Source: an uncultured Bacteroidota bacterium (GTDB lineage Bacteria; Bacteroidota; Bacteroidia; Flavobacteriales; TMED113). Taken from it: 64,000 nt of DNA. Within the stretch, counting starts at the first letter, position 1. Every line of letters starts with the position of its first letter. Under the pieces are notes generated by a model. It was not told where the DNA came from. It made no database searches and saw only the letters and a program-made list of their open reading frames with translations. Shown piece by piece: positions 35,042 through 43,989 of the stretch. Location of the stretch: positions 3,233-67,232 of the forward strand of contig CABYOB010000003.1 of assembly GCA_902520385.1 (NCBI GenBank). Direction: 5' to 3'. A program made the position numbers and the translations under genes.

Positions 35042-36039
35042 TTTGTTTTAGAATAATAAGGAGTTTTTAAATTCAAAAAAATTAATCCAACAAAACCCAT
35101 TACTATAATCATAATGGTTTGCGCAGTATGTACTAGAAAACCAAACGTGGTTGCGGTACCCCCATCTTGGCCTAAAAATATGCACAAACCAATGAAGACC
35201 GCGCCATGGTAAGAGCCCATTCCTCCAGGGGTAGGAATAACCATTCCAATACCACCGATTGTCATGATAATTAATCCGTCTAATAAATTAAAATCATGCA
35301 TACTTTCAAAGCACCAGAAACAAACAAAAGTCATTAACAAATAACACAACCAAATAAGTAAAGTATATATAATAAATAATTTTTTTTGTTTTACAGAAAA
35401 AATAGAGTAGATCCCAGTTTTAATTTTTAACAAGTGTTTTTTAAGCCATTTAGTAGCACTAATAGGTATCAATTTTTTTTGCAAATTATAAGAGAAAAAA
35501 AACAGAAAGAATACAACTACTAAAATTAATAATGTATTGTTGGATAGTATCCACGAAAAGTGGTCATTGTTTGTAAACAATGTATTAATCTCACTCCATT
35601 TATATACCAAACAAGTTATAATACAAATAATGAGCACTAAAACATCAATAGCTCGCTCAATTAAAACATGACCAAATAAATATGAAATAGGTGTATTAGC
35701 AACGTTACTTAGCAAGGTGCATCTAGCAATTTCTCCAGACCTTGGGACGCCAGCATTAAACATGTAGCCTGCAGCACAAGCATTAATCAAATCAATTGTT
35801 TTCACATTATATCCCAGTGGACTAATTAGCAATTTCCAACGAATTCCTCTTAGAGCCTCGCCCATATACCCAATTGTCATGGATAAAAAAATAAAAAACC
35901 AATTTATTGGATTTGATAAAATTTGTTTTAGATCTAAAAAGACAACATTAATAGATTGATTCCCAAGAACTAAAATAATAAGTTCAATACCAATAATGGC
36001 AGGCAGTAAAACATCAAGTATTTTATTATAATTTTTCAA
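35038..36039 (-). CDS. Lysylphosphatidylglycerol synthase TM region / flippase-like protein
   Basis: A 333-residue integral membrane protein with about eight hydrophobic helices. EALRGIRWKLLISPLGY, FNAGVPRSGEIARCTLL and GMVIPTPGGMGSYHGAVF are conserved in the UPF0104/LPG_synthase_TM family, thought to flip lipids or lipid-linked compounds. Overlaps its neighbours by 4 bp on both sides. Confidence 0.85.
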   Translation of the reverse strand: MKNYNKILDVLLPAIIGIELIILVLGNQSINVVFLDLKQILSNPINWFFIFLSMTIGYMGEALRGIRWKLLISPLGYNVKTIDLINACAAGYMFNAGVPRSGEIARCTLLSNVANTPISYLFGHVLIERAIDVLVLIICIITCLVYKWSEINTLFTNNDHFSWILSNNTLLILVVVFFLFFFSYNLQKKLIPISATKWLKKHLLKIKTGIYSIFSVKQKKLFIIYTLLIWLCYLLMTFVCFWCFESMHDFNLLDGLIIMTIGGIGMVIPTPGGMGSYHGAVFIGLCIFLGQDGGTATTFGFLVHTAQTIMIIVMGFVGLIFLNLKTPYYSKTK

Positions 36040-36389
36040 AATTCTAATTTATTTGTAAGCTCATTTGGAAAAATAATTTTAGGTTGATAATCTTTAGCTT
36101 TATTTACATCTATTAGAATGTAGCCTATAATAATAACAATCGCACCTGTTTTTATTTTTAGAGCGGCAGGTCCATTAATTATAACCTCACCACTTCCTTT
36201 CGCCCCTTCAATTATATACGTTTCTATCCTTTCTCCATTTAGCGTGCTTAAAACTTGTACTTTTTCACCAGGAATTAAATTAGCCGCTTCAAGAAGAATA
36301 GGGTCAATGGAAACACTGCCCATATAATCTAAATTAGCACTAGTGACAGTCACACGATGTATTTTAGACTTTACTAATTCTATCATCAT
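36036..36389 (-). CDS. panD: Aspartate 1-decarboxylase
   Basis: A 117-residue pyruvoyl enzyme that makes beta-alanine from aspartate for pantothenate. Self-cleavage occurs at Gly24-Ser25 in DYMGSVSID, as in other PanD proteins; KIHRVTVTSANL, GERIETYIIEG and NGPAAL are further signatures. It lies 4 bp after panC, its partner enzyme. Confidence 0.95.
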   Translation of the reverse strand: MMIELVKSKIHRVTVTSANLDYMGSVSIDPILLEAANLIPGEKVQVLSTLNGERIETYIIEGAKGSGEVIINGPAALKIKTGAIVIIIGYILIDVNKAKDYQPKIIFPNELTNKLEF

Positions 36390-36393
36390 AACA

Positions 36394-37233
36394 TTATAGT
36401 TTTAAATTGTCAATTAATCTTGTTTCTCTAATTGTTACTGCAATCATCGCATAATAATTACAATTAGTATTTATTTCTTGTGTAAAACTAAATTTTTCTA
36501 TTTCAATTATTTCAAAATAATCCAAATTTATAGATAAATTATTTAAATATTTTCTCACATAATCTTTAGCTTTTTTAACACTCCAGTCTAATTTATTTTT
36601 TTTTACTTCATTGAGAACCTTATAAATAGACCTAGCAATAATTAATTCCTTTTCAGTTAAATGTTTATTTCGTGAACTTTTTGCTAAACCACCAGCATTT
36701 CTTACAGTAGCGCAACTAATGACTTGAATATTCTTAAATTTTTGAAGACATAGTTGTTTAATAATTAATAGTTGTTGTAAATCTTTTTCTCCGAAATATG
36801 CTTTATTAGGTGAGGTTATTTCAAATAGTTTTGCTACAATATTTATTACTCCCTCAAAATGACCCGGTCTGTTGTCAGCTTCCAAATATTTATTAAGGTT
36901 ACCTAATTTTAATTTAAAGTTTGGATTTAATATTTTTGAGATTTCTTTATCGGAAGGGGAAAATAAAATATCGCAATTCAACGTTTTAAGTCTATTAATA
37001 TCCGCATCTAAAGTCCTAGGATAGTTTAAAAAATCATTTTTATTATTGAATTGATTTGGGTTTACATAAACACTAACAATAGTAATATTATTTTCTTTTT
37101 TACATCTTTTTATTAATGAATCATGACCAGAATGTAAAGAGCCCATGGTTGGCACTATTCCAATAGTTTTATTTTGCTGTTTAATTAGTTGAATAAAACT
37201 TAGCAGATCATTTACGGCATTAATTTGTTTCAT
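36394..37233 (-). CDS. panC: Pantothenate synthetase
   Basis: A 279-residue ligase that joins pantoate and beta-alanine with ATP. ATP-binding PTMGSLHSGHDSLI near residue 30, VNPNQFN, FGEKDLQQLLIIKQL, and KSSRNKHLTEKE are visible family motifs. First gene of the panC-panD-flippase-rfaE2 transcription unit, divergent from the glycogen synthase gene. Confidence 0.96.
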   Translation of the reverse strand: MKQINAVNDLLSFIQLIKQQNKTIGIVPTMGSLHSGHDSLIKRCKKENNITIVSVYVNPNQFNNKNDFLNYPRTLDADINRLKTLNCDILFSPSDKEISKILNPNFKLKLGNLNKYLEADNRPGHFEGVINIVAKLFEITSPNKAYFGEKDLQQLLIIKQLCLQKFKNIQVISCATVRNAGGLAKSSRNKHLTEKELIIARSIYKVLNEVKKNKLDWSVKKAKDYVRKYLNNLSINLDYFEIIEIEKFSFTQEINTNCNYYAMIAVTIRETRLIDNLKL

Positions 37234-37301
37234 GAAATAAAAATCAAATAATATGGTTTTTACTTAAAAAAAAAGACATGACATAAAGCTACTCATAAAT
37301 C

Positions 37302-37332
37302 TTGAAAAAATGAGTAAAAAAACTTAACTTTG
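37302..37332 (+). promoter_or_regulatory. Promoter of the glycogen/starch synthase gene
   Basis: TTG at 37302-37304 and TAACTTTG at 37325-37332 form a good -33/-7 pair. The ATG follows 25 nt later. Confidence 0.6.
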
Positions 37333-37357
37333 CAGTTACAATAATTGCTGTAAGACA

Positions 37358-38164
37358 ATGAAAAAGAGAATTTTATATATAGCCCAAGAACTTTCACCTT
37401 TTTTAAATGGAACAGAAATTGCTGAAAAAGTATTAGAATTAGCAACGTTTGTGCAAAATCATAAAGATTATGAAGTTAGGGTTTTTATTCCAAGGTATGG
37501 ATGTATTAATCAGAGAAGACACCAGCTTCATGAAGTTATAAGACTTTCGGGTATCAATCTGGTTATTAATGATATTGATCAACCCTTGATTATAAAGGTG
37601 GGGTCTGTTCAAAAAGCAAAATTACAAGTCTATTTTATAGACAATGATGAATACTTTAAGAGAAAAGAAACTTTAAAAGATTCAAAAAATAATATTTTTG
37701 AAGATAATGATGAAAGAATGATGTTTTTTTGCCAAGGGGTTTTAGAAACTTTAATTATGCTTAGGTGGGCTCCGGACATTATTCACTGCAATGGCTGGAT
37801 GACCTCTTTAGTTCCTATGTATTTAAAAGAAAAGTACAAGGATGCTAACGTTTTTGAACAAACAAAAGTGGTTTATTCGTTGTATAAAGATTCATTTGTT
37901 GGGTCACTAAACAAAAAATTAAAAAATAAGATACTGTTTGATGAAATAAACAAGACCTATTTATCATTAATTAGCACGCCTAATGCTAAGAGTTTACATA
38001 AAATAGCAATTCAATATTCGGATTTTGTTCATAGAACAAAATTATTTAATAATAAGGATGTTTTTAATTTTATTAAAAAAACAGGAATAGAGTCTATAGA
38101 AGAGCAATCTTTTGAAAAAATTTTGGAAGTATATAATAATTTATGCGCAACAGAAGTTGTATAA
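37358..38164 (+). CDS. Glycogen/starch synthase N-terminal (GT5 catalytic) domain protein
   Basis: A 268-residue protein matching only the N-terminal half of GT5 glycogen synthases: KRILYIAQELSPFLNGTEIAE at the start and RWAPDIIHCNGWMTSLVPMYL in the middle. The C-terminal nucleotide-binding half is missing. This short form is the normal one beside panC in Bacteroidota, so it is not a local truncation. Its activity alone is uncertain. Confidence 0.85.
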   Translation: MKKRILYIAQELSPFLNGTEIAEKVLELATFVQNHKDYEVRVFIPRYGCINQRRHQLHEVIRLSGINLVINDIDQPLIIKVGSVQKAKLQVYFIDNDEYFKRKETLKDSKNNIFEDNDERMMFFCQGVLETLIMLRWAPDIIHCNGWMTSLVPMYLKEKYKDANVFEQTKVVYSLYKDSFVGSLNKKLKNKILFDEINKTYLSLISTPNAKSLHKIAIQYSDFVHRTKLFNNKDVFNFIKKTGIESIEEQSFEKILEVYNNLCATEVV

Positions 38165-38166
38165 TT

Positions 38167-39420
38167 ATGTTTAGACTAACTGCCGTACTTATATTTACTT
38201 TTTTTTTATTTTCTTGTAATCCAGATGAAGATGATATTTTAGGTTTAGATTTGATAGAGGATGATGAATTTATAGTTGAGGTGTATCAATTTGACACACT
38301 TTTTAATGTTCAAAATTTCCAAGAATCAAATATTAGTGGCTCAGGTTCTTATAATTTATTAGGATCTTTTAATGATTTATATTTTGGACAAAGTGATGCG
38401 TCTTTTTTTATTCAATTGCTTCTTCCCAGTAACAATATAGATTTTGAAGCCTCAGAAACAAATCCTAATATAAAATTGGAATTAAGTTTACCTTATTATG
38501 GTGCTTACGGAGATACAGCACAAAATCAAAGTGTTTCTGTTTATGAATTAACACAAAATATTTCCGTCATTGACACGTTACAAACAGATGTAACAGAATC
38601 TTTTCAATACGACCAAAACCCTTTATTTCAAAGTGAGATTATAGTTGGAGAGTTAAACGACTCAGTGCAGTGGAATGGAGTAACTGTATCACCTAGATTA
38701 ATTCTTGATTTGACAGCAAGTAATTTAGGGTTAAAAATACTTGAAGCTAATTCAGTAGACTTGGAAAATAATGATAATTTCACGGAATTTTTTAAAGGTC
38801 TTTTTTTACAAGTTGACCAACAAACAAATGGATCTATAATTTATTTTGACACAAATAGTCCGGAGTGTTTTTTAAGAATGACATATAATAAAAATGATGA
38901 CACTCAAGCTGTTATTGAGTTTCCTGTTGGTGGTGAGGCAAATACTCATAATTATTTTTTACATGAATATGCAAACTCAGAAGTAATAAATTATTTAGAA
39001 AATAACACATTAGATTCGCTGGTTTTTTTACAATCCATGGGGGGTGTCGCTATGGAGCTAGATCTTAGTTTTCTATCTAATCAATTATATTCTGATTGGG
39101 TAATAAGCAAAGCCACATTAAATCTTCCGATATACAAAGATGATCAATATGATATATTTCCCGCACCTTCTTATTTAGTATTAACTGAGTATAAGGACAG
39201 CTCGGATGTTGCAATTCAAGCCATTACAGGGGGGGCGTTTAACTCAGTGACCGAAGAATATAATTTTACTATCACGTCTCATGTTCAGAAAATAATTTCA
39301 AATAATCATAATAGCGCTTTAAGACTTTACATAGGTGGAAAAAACTCAAATGCAGAGCGCTTAATAATAGATAATGGTCCTGATAATGGTATGAATTTAG
39401 AACTTCATATCATTAAATAA
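38167..39420 (+). CDS. DUF4270 family lipoprotein
   Basis: A lipoprotein of about 417 residues: lipobox FLFSC, then NPDEDDILGLDLI. The body (GSFNDLYFGQSDASFFIQL, LELSLPYYG) and the end (SALRLYIGGKNSNAERLII) fit DUF4270, an outer-membrane lipoprotein family of Bacteroidota. I start at MFRLTAVLIF, since the upstream ATG at 38143 lies inside the previous gene. The order GT5, DUF4270, glmS is a conserved neighbourhood. Confidence 0.85.
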   Translation: MFRLTAVLIFTFFLFSCNPDEDDILGLDLIEDDEFIVEVYQFDTLFNVQNFQESNISGSGSYNLLGSFNDLYFGQSDASFFIQLLLPSNNIDFEASETNPNIKLELSLPYYGAYGDTAQNQSVSVYELTQNISVIDTLQTDVTESFQYDQNPLFQSEIIVGELNDSVQWNGVTVSPRLILDLTASNLGLKILEANSVDLENNDNFTEFFKGLFLQVDQQTNGSIIYFDTNSPECFLRMTYNKNDDTQAVIEFPVGGEANTHNYFLHEYANSEVINYLENNTLDSLVFLQSMGGVAMELDLSFLSNQLYSDWVISKATLNLPIYKDDQYDIFPAPSYLVLTEYKDSSDVAIQAITGGAFNSVTEEYNFTITSHVQKIISNNHNSALRLYIGGKNSNAERLIIDNGPDNGMNLELHIIK

Positions 39421-39430
39421 TTTAAAATAA

Positions 39431-41269
39431 ATGTGTGGTATAGTTGGTTACATCGGGGAAAAAAATGGAATTCCAATAGTTATAGAAGGATTAAAGAGAT
39501 TAGAATATAGAGGATATGATTCTTCCGGAATCTGTTATCATAAATCAGGAACACTTCGCATAAAAAAAAAGAAAGGTAAGGTCAGTGATTTGGAAGCATT
39601 AATTTCAAAGAATTCGTTTGGGAATATTGTAATGGGGCACACTAGGTGGGCTACTCATGGAAAACCGAGTGATAAAAATGCACATCCTCATATTTCCATG
39701 AATAAAAAAATTTCAATTGTACATAATGGGATTATAGAAAATTATGATTCAATTAAAGAAGGTTTAATCCAAAGAGGGTATAAATTTAAATCAGAAACAG
39801 ACACAGAGGTTTTGGTTAATTTAATAGAATATGTGCAAATTGATCTTAAGGTATCTTTAATTGAGGCTGTGCAACAAGCTTTAACTCAGGTGATTGGTGC
39901 CTACTCAATTGCAGTAATGAGTTCAAACGACTCTAGTAATTTGGTTTTAGCAAAAAAAGGTAGCCCTTTAGTTATAGGAGTGGGTCAGGAAGAACATTAC
40001 ATCGCATCTGATCCTTCCCCTTTTTTAAAATATACAAAAAAAGCTATTTATCTAGACGATGATGAAGTTGCAGAGATATCAAAAAACAAGTTATCTATTT
40101 TAACATTTGATAAAAAAATTAAATCACCAACCATCAATAAGTTAACAATGGAGTTGGAGGAAATAGAAAAAGGTGGTTTTGAAACATTTATGTTAAAAGA
40201 AATTTATGAGCAACCGAAATCCATTGTAGACACTTTAAGGGGAAGGATTATTAAAAAAAGTCAAATCATAAAGTTGAGAGGATTTAATGAAAGTGTTGAC
40301 ACGTTTAAGAGAGCTAAACGAATTGTTATTGTTGCGTGTGGGACTTCTTGGATTGCCGGATTAGTTGCAGAATATATAATTGAGGGTTTAGCTAAATTAC
40401 CAGTGGAAGTAGAGTATGCTTCAGAATTCCGTTATAGAAATCCAATTATTTATAAAAACGATATCGTAATCGCTTTTTCACAATCAGGTGAAACGGCGGA
40501 TACAATTTCAGCATTGAAATTAGCAAAAGAAAATGGAGCTTTATTATATGGGATTTGTAATGTAGTTGGATCATCAATTTCAAGGTTGGTTAATGTGGGC
40601 ACATTTACTCATGCGGGACCAGAAATAGGAGTTGCGTCAACAAAAGCATTTACAGCGCAAGTTTCAGTGTCAATTTTAATAGCATTAGCTATAGCTAAAT
40701 TAAGAAAACAGATTTCAAAAAATGACTTTAAAGAAATTACGGATGCATTATTGTCAATCCATGAAAAAATGCAATATACTCTATCTAATTGCAATAATAA
40801 GATAAAGCAAATAGCCAGAAAATATAAAAATTCTAGAAACGCACTTTATTTGGGGCGTGGATTAAGTTTCCCTGTAGCATTAGAAGGGGCTTTAAAATTA
40901 AAAGAAATTTCTTATATCCATGCGGAGGGCTATCCTGCCGCAGAAATGAAACATGGACCAATAGCATTAATAGATGAAAATATGCCTACAATTATTATAG
41001 CTACAAATAAAAGAAATTATGAAAAAATTTTCTCAAATGCTCAAGAAATAAAAGCAAGAAATGGAAAGTTAATTGCAATTGTTTCTCAAGGAGATAATCA
41101 AATTAGTAAAATAGCTGACCACGTTATTGAGGTTCCAAAAACTAATTATTATTTAAGTCCATTAATTAATACTATACCTTTACAGCTTTTTTCATATTAT
41201 ATAGCATCCTTTAGAGGATGTAATGTAGATCAACCAAGAAATTTAGCCAAATCTGTTACGGTTGAGTAG
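39431..41269 (+). CDS. glmS: Glutamine-fructose-6-phosphate aminotransferase (isomerizing)
   Basis: A 612-residue enzyme making glucosamine 6-phosphate for peptidoglycan and lipopolysaccharide. The processed N-terminus MCGIVGYIG supplies the Cys nucleophile of the glutaminase domain (GHTRWATHG, SDTD-like SETDTE). Two SIS domains follow (VACGTSWIAG, SQSGETADTI, LGRGLSFPVALEGALKLKE), and the protein ends in LAKSVTVE as usual. No upstream riboswitch or ribozyme could sit here: only 10 bp separate it from the DUF4270 gene. Confidence 0.97.
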   Translation: MCGIVGYIGEKNGIPIVIEGLKRLEYRGYDSSGICYHKSGTLRIKKKKGKVSDLEALISKNSFGNIVMGHTRWATHGKPSDKNAHPHISMNKKISIVHNGIIENYDSIKEGLIQRGYKFKSETDTEVLVNLIEYVQIDLKVSLIEAVQQALTQVIGAYSIAVMSSNDSSNLVLAKKGSPLVIGVGQEEHYIASDPSPFLKYTKKAIYLDDDEVAEISKNKLSILTFDKKIKSPTINKLTMELEEIEKGGFETFMLKEIYEQPKSIVDTLRGRIIKKSQIIKLRGFNESVDTFKRAKRIVIVACGTSWIAGLVAEYIIEGLAKLPVEVEYASEFRYRNPIIYKNDIVIAFSQSGETADTISALKLAKENGALLYGICNVVGSSISRLVNVGTFTHAGPEIGVASTKAFTAQVSVSILIALAIAKLRKQISKNDFKEITDALLSIHEKMQYTLSNCNNKIKQIARKYKNSRNALYLGRGLSFPVALEGALKLKEISYIHAEGYPAAEMKHGPIALIDENMPTIIIATNKRNYEKIFSNAQEIKARNGKLIAIVSQGDNQISKIADHVIEVPKTNYYLSPLINTIPLQLFSYYIASFRGCNVDQPRNLAKSVTVE

Positions 41270-41337
41270 TTTTGTGCCATTATTTTTTTCTTAAATTAGA
41301 ACCATGAAACTAATTTAATTATTTTTTAAAACATCTG

Positions 41338-41368
41338 TTTTTACGAAGAGTAATGTGGTTAATTGATA
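41338..41368 (+). repeat. Imperfect direct repeat, left copy
   Basis: A stretch with core TACGAAG and GTTAATTGATA that recurs at 42939-42970 with about two differences and one small shift. The left copy carries the TTG used as -33 for the DUF2892 gene; the two copies bracket the two-gene unit 41395-42893. Confidence 0.6.
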
Positions 41369-41390
41369 GTTAAATAAATTCATAAATTTG
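41363..41390 (+). promoter_or_regulatory. Promoter of the DUF2892 gene, leaderless type
   Basis: TTG at 41365-41367 region (AATTGATAG) and TAAATTTG at 41383-41390. Only 4 nt separate the -7 box from the ATG, which would place the transcription start at the A of ATG. Confidence 0.55.
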
Positions 41391-41394
41391 TAAT

Positions 41395-41607
41395 ATGAAA
41401 TTATTTATAAAAAATCAAAACAGATCAGAAAGAATAGTCCGATTTATTATATCACTATTTTTATTACCCACTCCATTTGTTCTTGAGTGTACAACTTATT
41501 CTATGATTCTAGGGATGTTAGGGGGGGTGTTATTATTCAACTCAATAGTCGGAACATGTTACATTTATAGAATCTTAGGAATTAGTACTTGTAGGATTAA
41601 AAAGTGA
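41395..41607 (+). CDS. DUF2892 membrane protein
   Basis: A 70-residue protein with two hydrophobic helices, the DUF2892 (YgaP-like inner-membrane) pattern: NRSERIVRFIISLFLL, GMLGGVLLFNSIVGTCYIYRILGIST. Its stop codon overlaps the GTG start of the next gene (GTGA), indicating coupled translation. Confidence 0.8.
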   Translation: MKLFIKNQNRSERIVRFIISLFLLPTPFVLECTTYSMILGMLGGVLLFNSIVGTCYIYRILGISTCRIKK

Positions 41608-42893
41608 AAAATCTATATATCCTATTATTCATTTTACCATTGATTGGGCTTGGACAAGGATGGGAACAGACCTTTGGAGGGACCGAACTTGATGTTGGCA
41701 GATCTGTTCAACAAACAACAGACGGAGGATATATCATTTTTGGATATTCAAATAATTTTGGAATGGGTTATCCAGATTTTTATTTAATTAAAACATATGA
41801 AGATGGAGAAGAAGAATGGTTCCAAATCTATGAAGAGGGATTTAATGGTTACTCAGTACAACAAACAACAGACGGAGGATACATCATTTTTGGAGAAACA
41901 TATACTTTTGATGGTGACAATACTTTTGATTTTTATTTAATTAAAACAGATGGAATTGGAGAAGAAGAATGGTCTCAGGATTATGGTTTTTCGGGGATAC
42001 ATGATTTTGGTAGATCTGTCCAACAAACCACTGATGGGGGATACATTCTTTGTGGAACTACAAAAGGTGTTTTTGATAATAATGAATGGGAAGATTCGGA
42101 GATATATTTAATAAAGACGAATGGTAGTGGAGAAGAAGAATGGTCTCAAACTTTTGAAGGATATGGGAATGGAGAGGAAGCTCAACAAACAACAGATGGA
42201 GGATATATCATTACAGGGTTTTGTGGGAACCTTAACAATCGTGATGTTTGTCTAATCAAAACAGACCAAAATGGGGATGAACAGTGGTCACAAACATTTG
42301 GAGGAGAAGAAGATGACATTGGTTGGTCAACTCAACAAACCACTGATGGGGGGTATATTATTACAGGAACCACAACTTCTTTTGGAAATGGAAATGATGA
42401 TGTATATCTAATCAAAACAGACGTAAATGGGGATGAAGAATGGTCACAAACATTTGGTGGAATATTTCCAGAGGGAGGCTATTCAGTCCAACAAACCTTG
42501 GATGGAGGATATATTATAACTGGAATGACAACGGATGAAAATGAAAACAGAGATGTATATTTAATCAAAACATATGAAAATGGAGATGAAGAATGGTCAC
42601 AAACATTTGGTGAATCTAGTAATAATGATCTAGGTTATTCAGTCCAACAAACTTTGGATGAAGGATATATAATTACAGGATATACACAAGAAGGAGACAC
42701 AGATGTCTATTTAATAAAAACAGACGAACAAGGAAACGTAACATCAACTATCGAACTACCAACCCCATCATCAAAAAGGGAATTGATAAAAACAACCAAC
42801 ATTCTAGGACAAGAAAACACAACCATTAAAAATCAACCATTAATAGAAATATATGATGATGGTTCGACCGAAAAAAAGATAGTGTTAGAATAG
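41604..42893 (+). CDS. Secreted repeat protein with short sorting-like tail
   Basis: A 429-residue exported protein starting with GTG. After the signal peptide (YILLFILPLIGLGQ) there are seven copies of a 50-60-residue unit with the core SVQQTTDGGYIITG, then DVYLIKTDNNG and EEWSQTFGG, likely blades of a beta-propeller. The repeats are visible in the DNA as well. The end is the shared tail RELIKTTNILGQE then IEIYDDGSTEKKIVLE. I infer export by type IX secretion to the surface; ligand unknown. Confidence 0.82.
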   Translation: MKNLYILLFILPLIGLGQGWEQTFGGTELDVGRSVQQTTDGGYIIFGYSNNFGMGYPDFYLIKTYEDGEEEWFQIYEEGFNGYSVQQTTDGGYIIFGETYTFDGDNTFDFYLIKTDGIGEEEWSQDYGFSGIHDFGRSVQQTTDGGYILCGTTKGVFDNNEWEDSEIYLIKTNGSGEEEWSQTFEGYGNGEEAQQTTDGGYIITGFCGNLNNRDVCLIKTDQNGDEQWSQTFGGEEDDIGWSTQQTTDGGYIITGTTTSFGNGNDDVYLIKTDVNGDEEWSQTFGGIFPEGGYSVQQTLDGGYIITGMTTDENENRDVYLIKTYENGDEEWSQTFGESSNNDLGYSVQQTLDEGYIITGYTQEGDTDVYLIKTDEQGNVTSTIELPTPSSKRELIKTTNILGQENTTIKNQPLIEIYDDGSTEKKIVLE

Positions 42894-42938
42894 GTGTCAA
42901 CCTAGAATTCCTTACTTACTCAGTTTATCATTACTTAA

Positions 42939-42970
42939 TTTTTTACGAAGTATAATGTTGTTAATTGATA
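42939..42970 (+). repeat. Imperfect direct repeat, right copy
   Basis: Second copy of the 41338-41368 sequence, lying 45 bp after the stop of the repeat protein. No gene in the plus direction follows it, so the promoter part is not followed by a coding start here. Confidence 0.6.
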
Positions 42971-43015
42971 ATGTGAATGATAAAATTATTTCGTTGGGTT
43001 TATTTTGAAGAAAGT

Positions 43016-43195
43016 TTAATTCGACTGACTATCTAAGAACAGCAACTCTTCTGGTGTTAAAGACCCCATCCCATTTTCTGATATTTTATCTAAAATTAAA
43101 TCTAGATTCAGTTCTTCTTTCTTAATTTCCGGACTAGATTTAGACATTTGATTAAATACTCTTTTTGACCAATTTTTAAAAAATTCATTTTCCAT
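43016..43195 (-). CDS. Small protein with rhomboid-tail-like motif
   Basis: A 59-residue frame (MENEFFKNWSKRVF...) fills most of the 357-bp interval after the repeat protein. Its end LDLILDKISENGMGSLTPEE then LLFLDSQ resembles the short C-terminal segment (DkIsekGmdSLT.eE..FL) seen after rhomboid-type membrane domains in Bacteroidota, here without the membrane part. It may be a free-standing version or a relic. Codon use and the clear motif favour a real gene. Confidence 0.5.
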   Translation of the reverse strand: MENEFFKNWSKRVFNQMSKSSPEIKKEELNLDLILDKISENGMGSLTPEELLFLDSQSN

Positions 43196-43250
43196 ATTAA
43201 TAGACTTTAATTATCAAATAATATACACTAAACGAAAAATAATTTATTTA

Positions 43251-43493
43251 TCAAAGCTTTCTCTTTAAAACAGATAGAATTTTTTTTTCACTTGTCCCCC
43301 CCCAACTTTCTAAAACTGCATTATTTTCATATAAATAAAAAAATGGATAATAAGGTGGTTGTAATTTTTTGGGCATTCCCTCTCCCATGATTGTTCTAAA
43401 ACCTAAAGAATAATTTTGAGCAATTTTTTTTACAGTTGGCTCAAACTCTTTGCAGGGCATACACCCTTTTTTTTTAATCATAACTATTTCCAT
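43251..43493 (-). CDS. Thioredoxin-like protein
   Basis: An 80-residue protein with the redox motif GCMPCKEF (Cys11, Cys14) and a thioredoxin-like end PPYYPFFYLYENNAVLESWGG. It is shorter than a full thioredoxin and has no export signal. It lies 7 bp after the secreted 161-residue protein on the same strand. Confidence 0.7.
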   Translation of the reverse strand: MEIVMIKKKGCMPCKEFEPTVKKIAQNYSLGFRTIMGEGMPKKLQPPYYPFFYLYENNAVLESWGGTSEKKILSVLKRKL

Positions 43494-43500
43494 ATTTTAA

Positions 43501-43986
43501 CTATTCAAAAATGTTATACTTTTTTAAAACGGTACCATCATTATAAAGCTCAAAGTGTAGACCTTTAGTGATATTATCTTTACCAAGAATGTCTATTTTT
43601 TTAATCAATTTGGGCTGGATGTTGTTAATATATATAATGTTTAAAAAGGGCTCACATGAACATTGACAAACATCAGATAGGTTTACATCAAGGTACCCAA
43701 ATGGAGTTAAATCAGTATTACAATCTAAGGGAATATCAAATGGAAGAAAAGCTGAAAGGATACCCGATTCTAATGTGGGAATTAGTTCTTGACACCCTAA
43801 TAAATCCTCTATAAGAGAGGCATCTCCAAAAATTGAAACTATATCAATTAAAGTTTCATCTAAATCTTGACAACCAACAGCGCTGTTTAAATTAAGATTA
43901 ATGTCATTGAATTTAGCATTATTGTTTTTATTGTTTTGTGCTATTATTATGATGGGTAGTAAAATAAGGAATATAATTTTTTTCAT
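43501..43986 (-). CDS. Secreted protein with short sorting-like tail
   Basis: A 161-residue exported protein. A signal peptide (MKKIIFLILLPIIIIAQ) is followed by a Cys-containing helical region (VGCQDLDETLIDIVSIFG, DLLGCQELIPTLESGI, DVCQCSCEPF) and the shared tail PKLIKKIDILGKD then FELYNDGTVLKKY. The body is not recognised. It is 3 bp behind the lipoprotein gene 43990-44325. Confidence 0.7.
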   Translation of the reverse strand: MKKIIFLILLPIIIIAQNNKNNNAKFNDINLNLNSAVGCQDLDETLIDIVSIFGDASLIEDLLGCQELIPTLESGILSAFLPFDIPLDCNTDLTPFGYLDVNLSDVCQCSCEPFLNIIYINNIQPKLIKKIDILGKDNITKGLHFELYNDGTVLKKYNIFE

Positions 43987-43989
43987 TTT

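Noticed and set aside
37358..38164. Truncated glycogen synthase pseudogene
   Set aside because: The short form beside panC is, to my knowledge, the normal form in Bacteroidota. The frame is intact with a good promoter.
39400..39431. glmS ribozyme or riboswitch
   Set aside because: Only 10 bp separate glmS from the upstream gene, too little for such an element.
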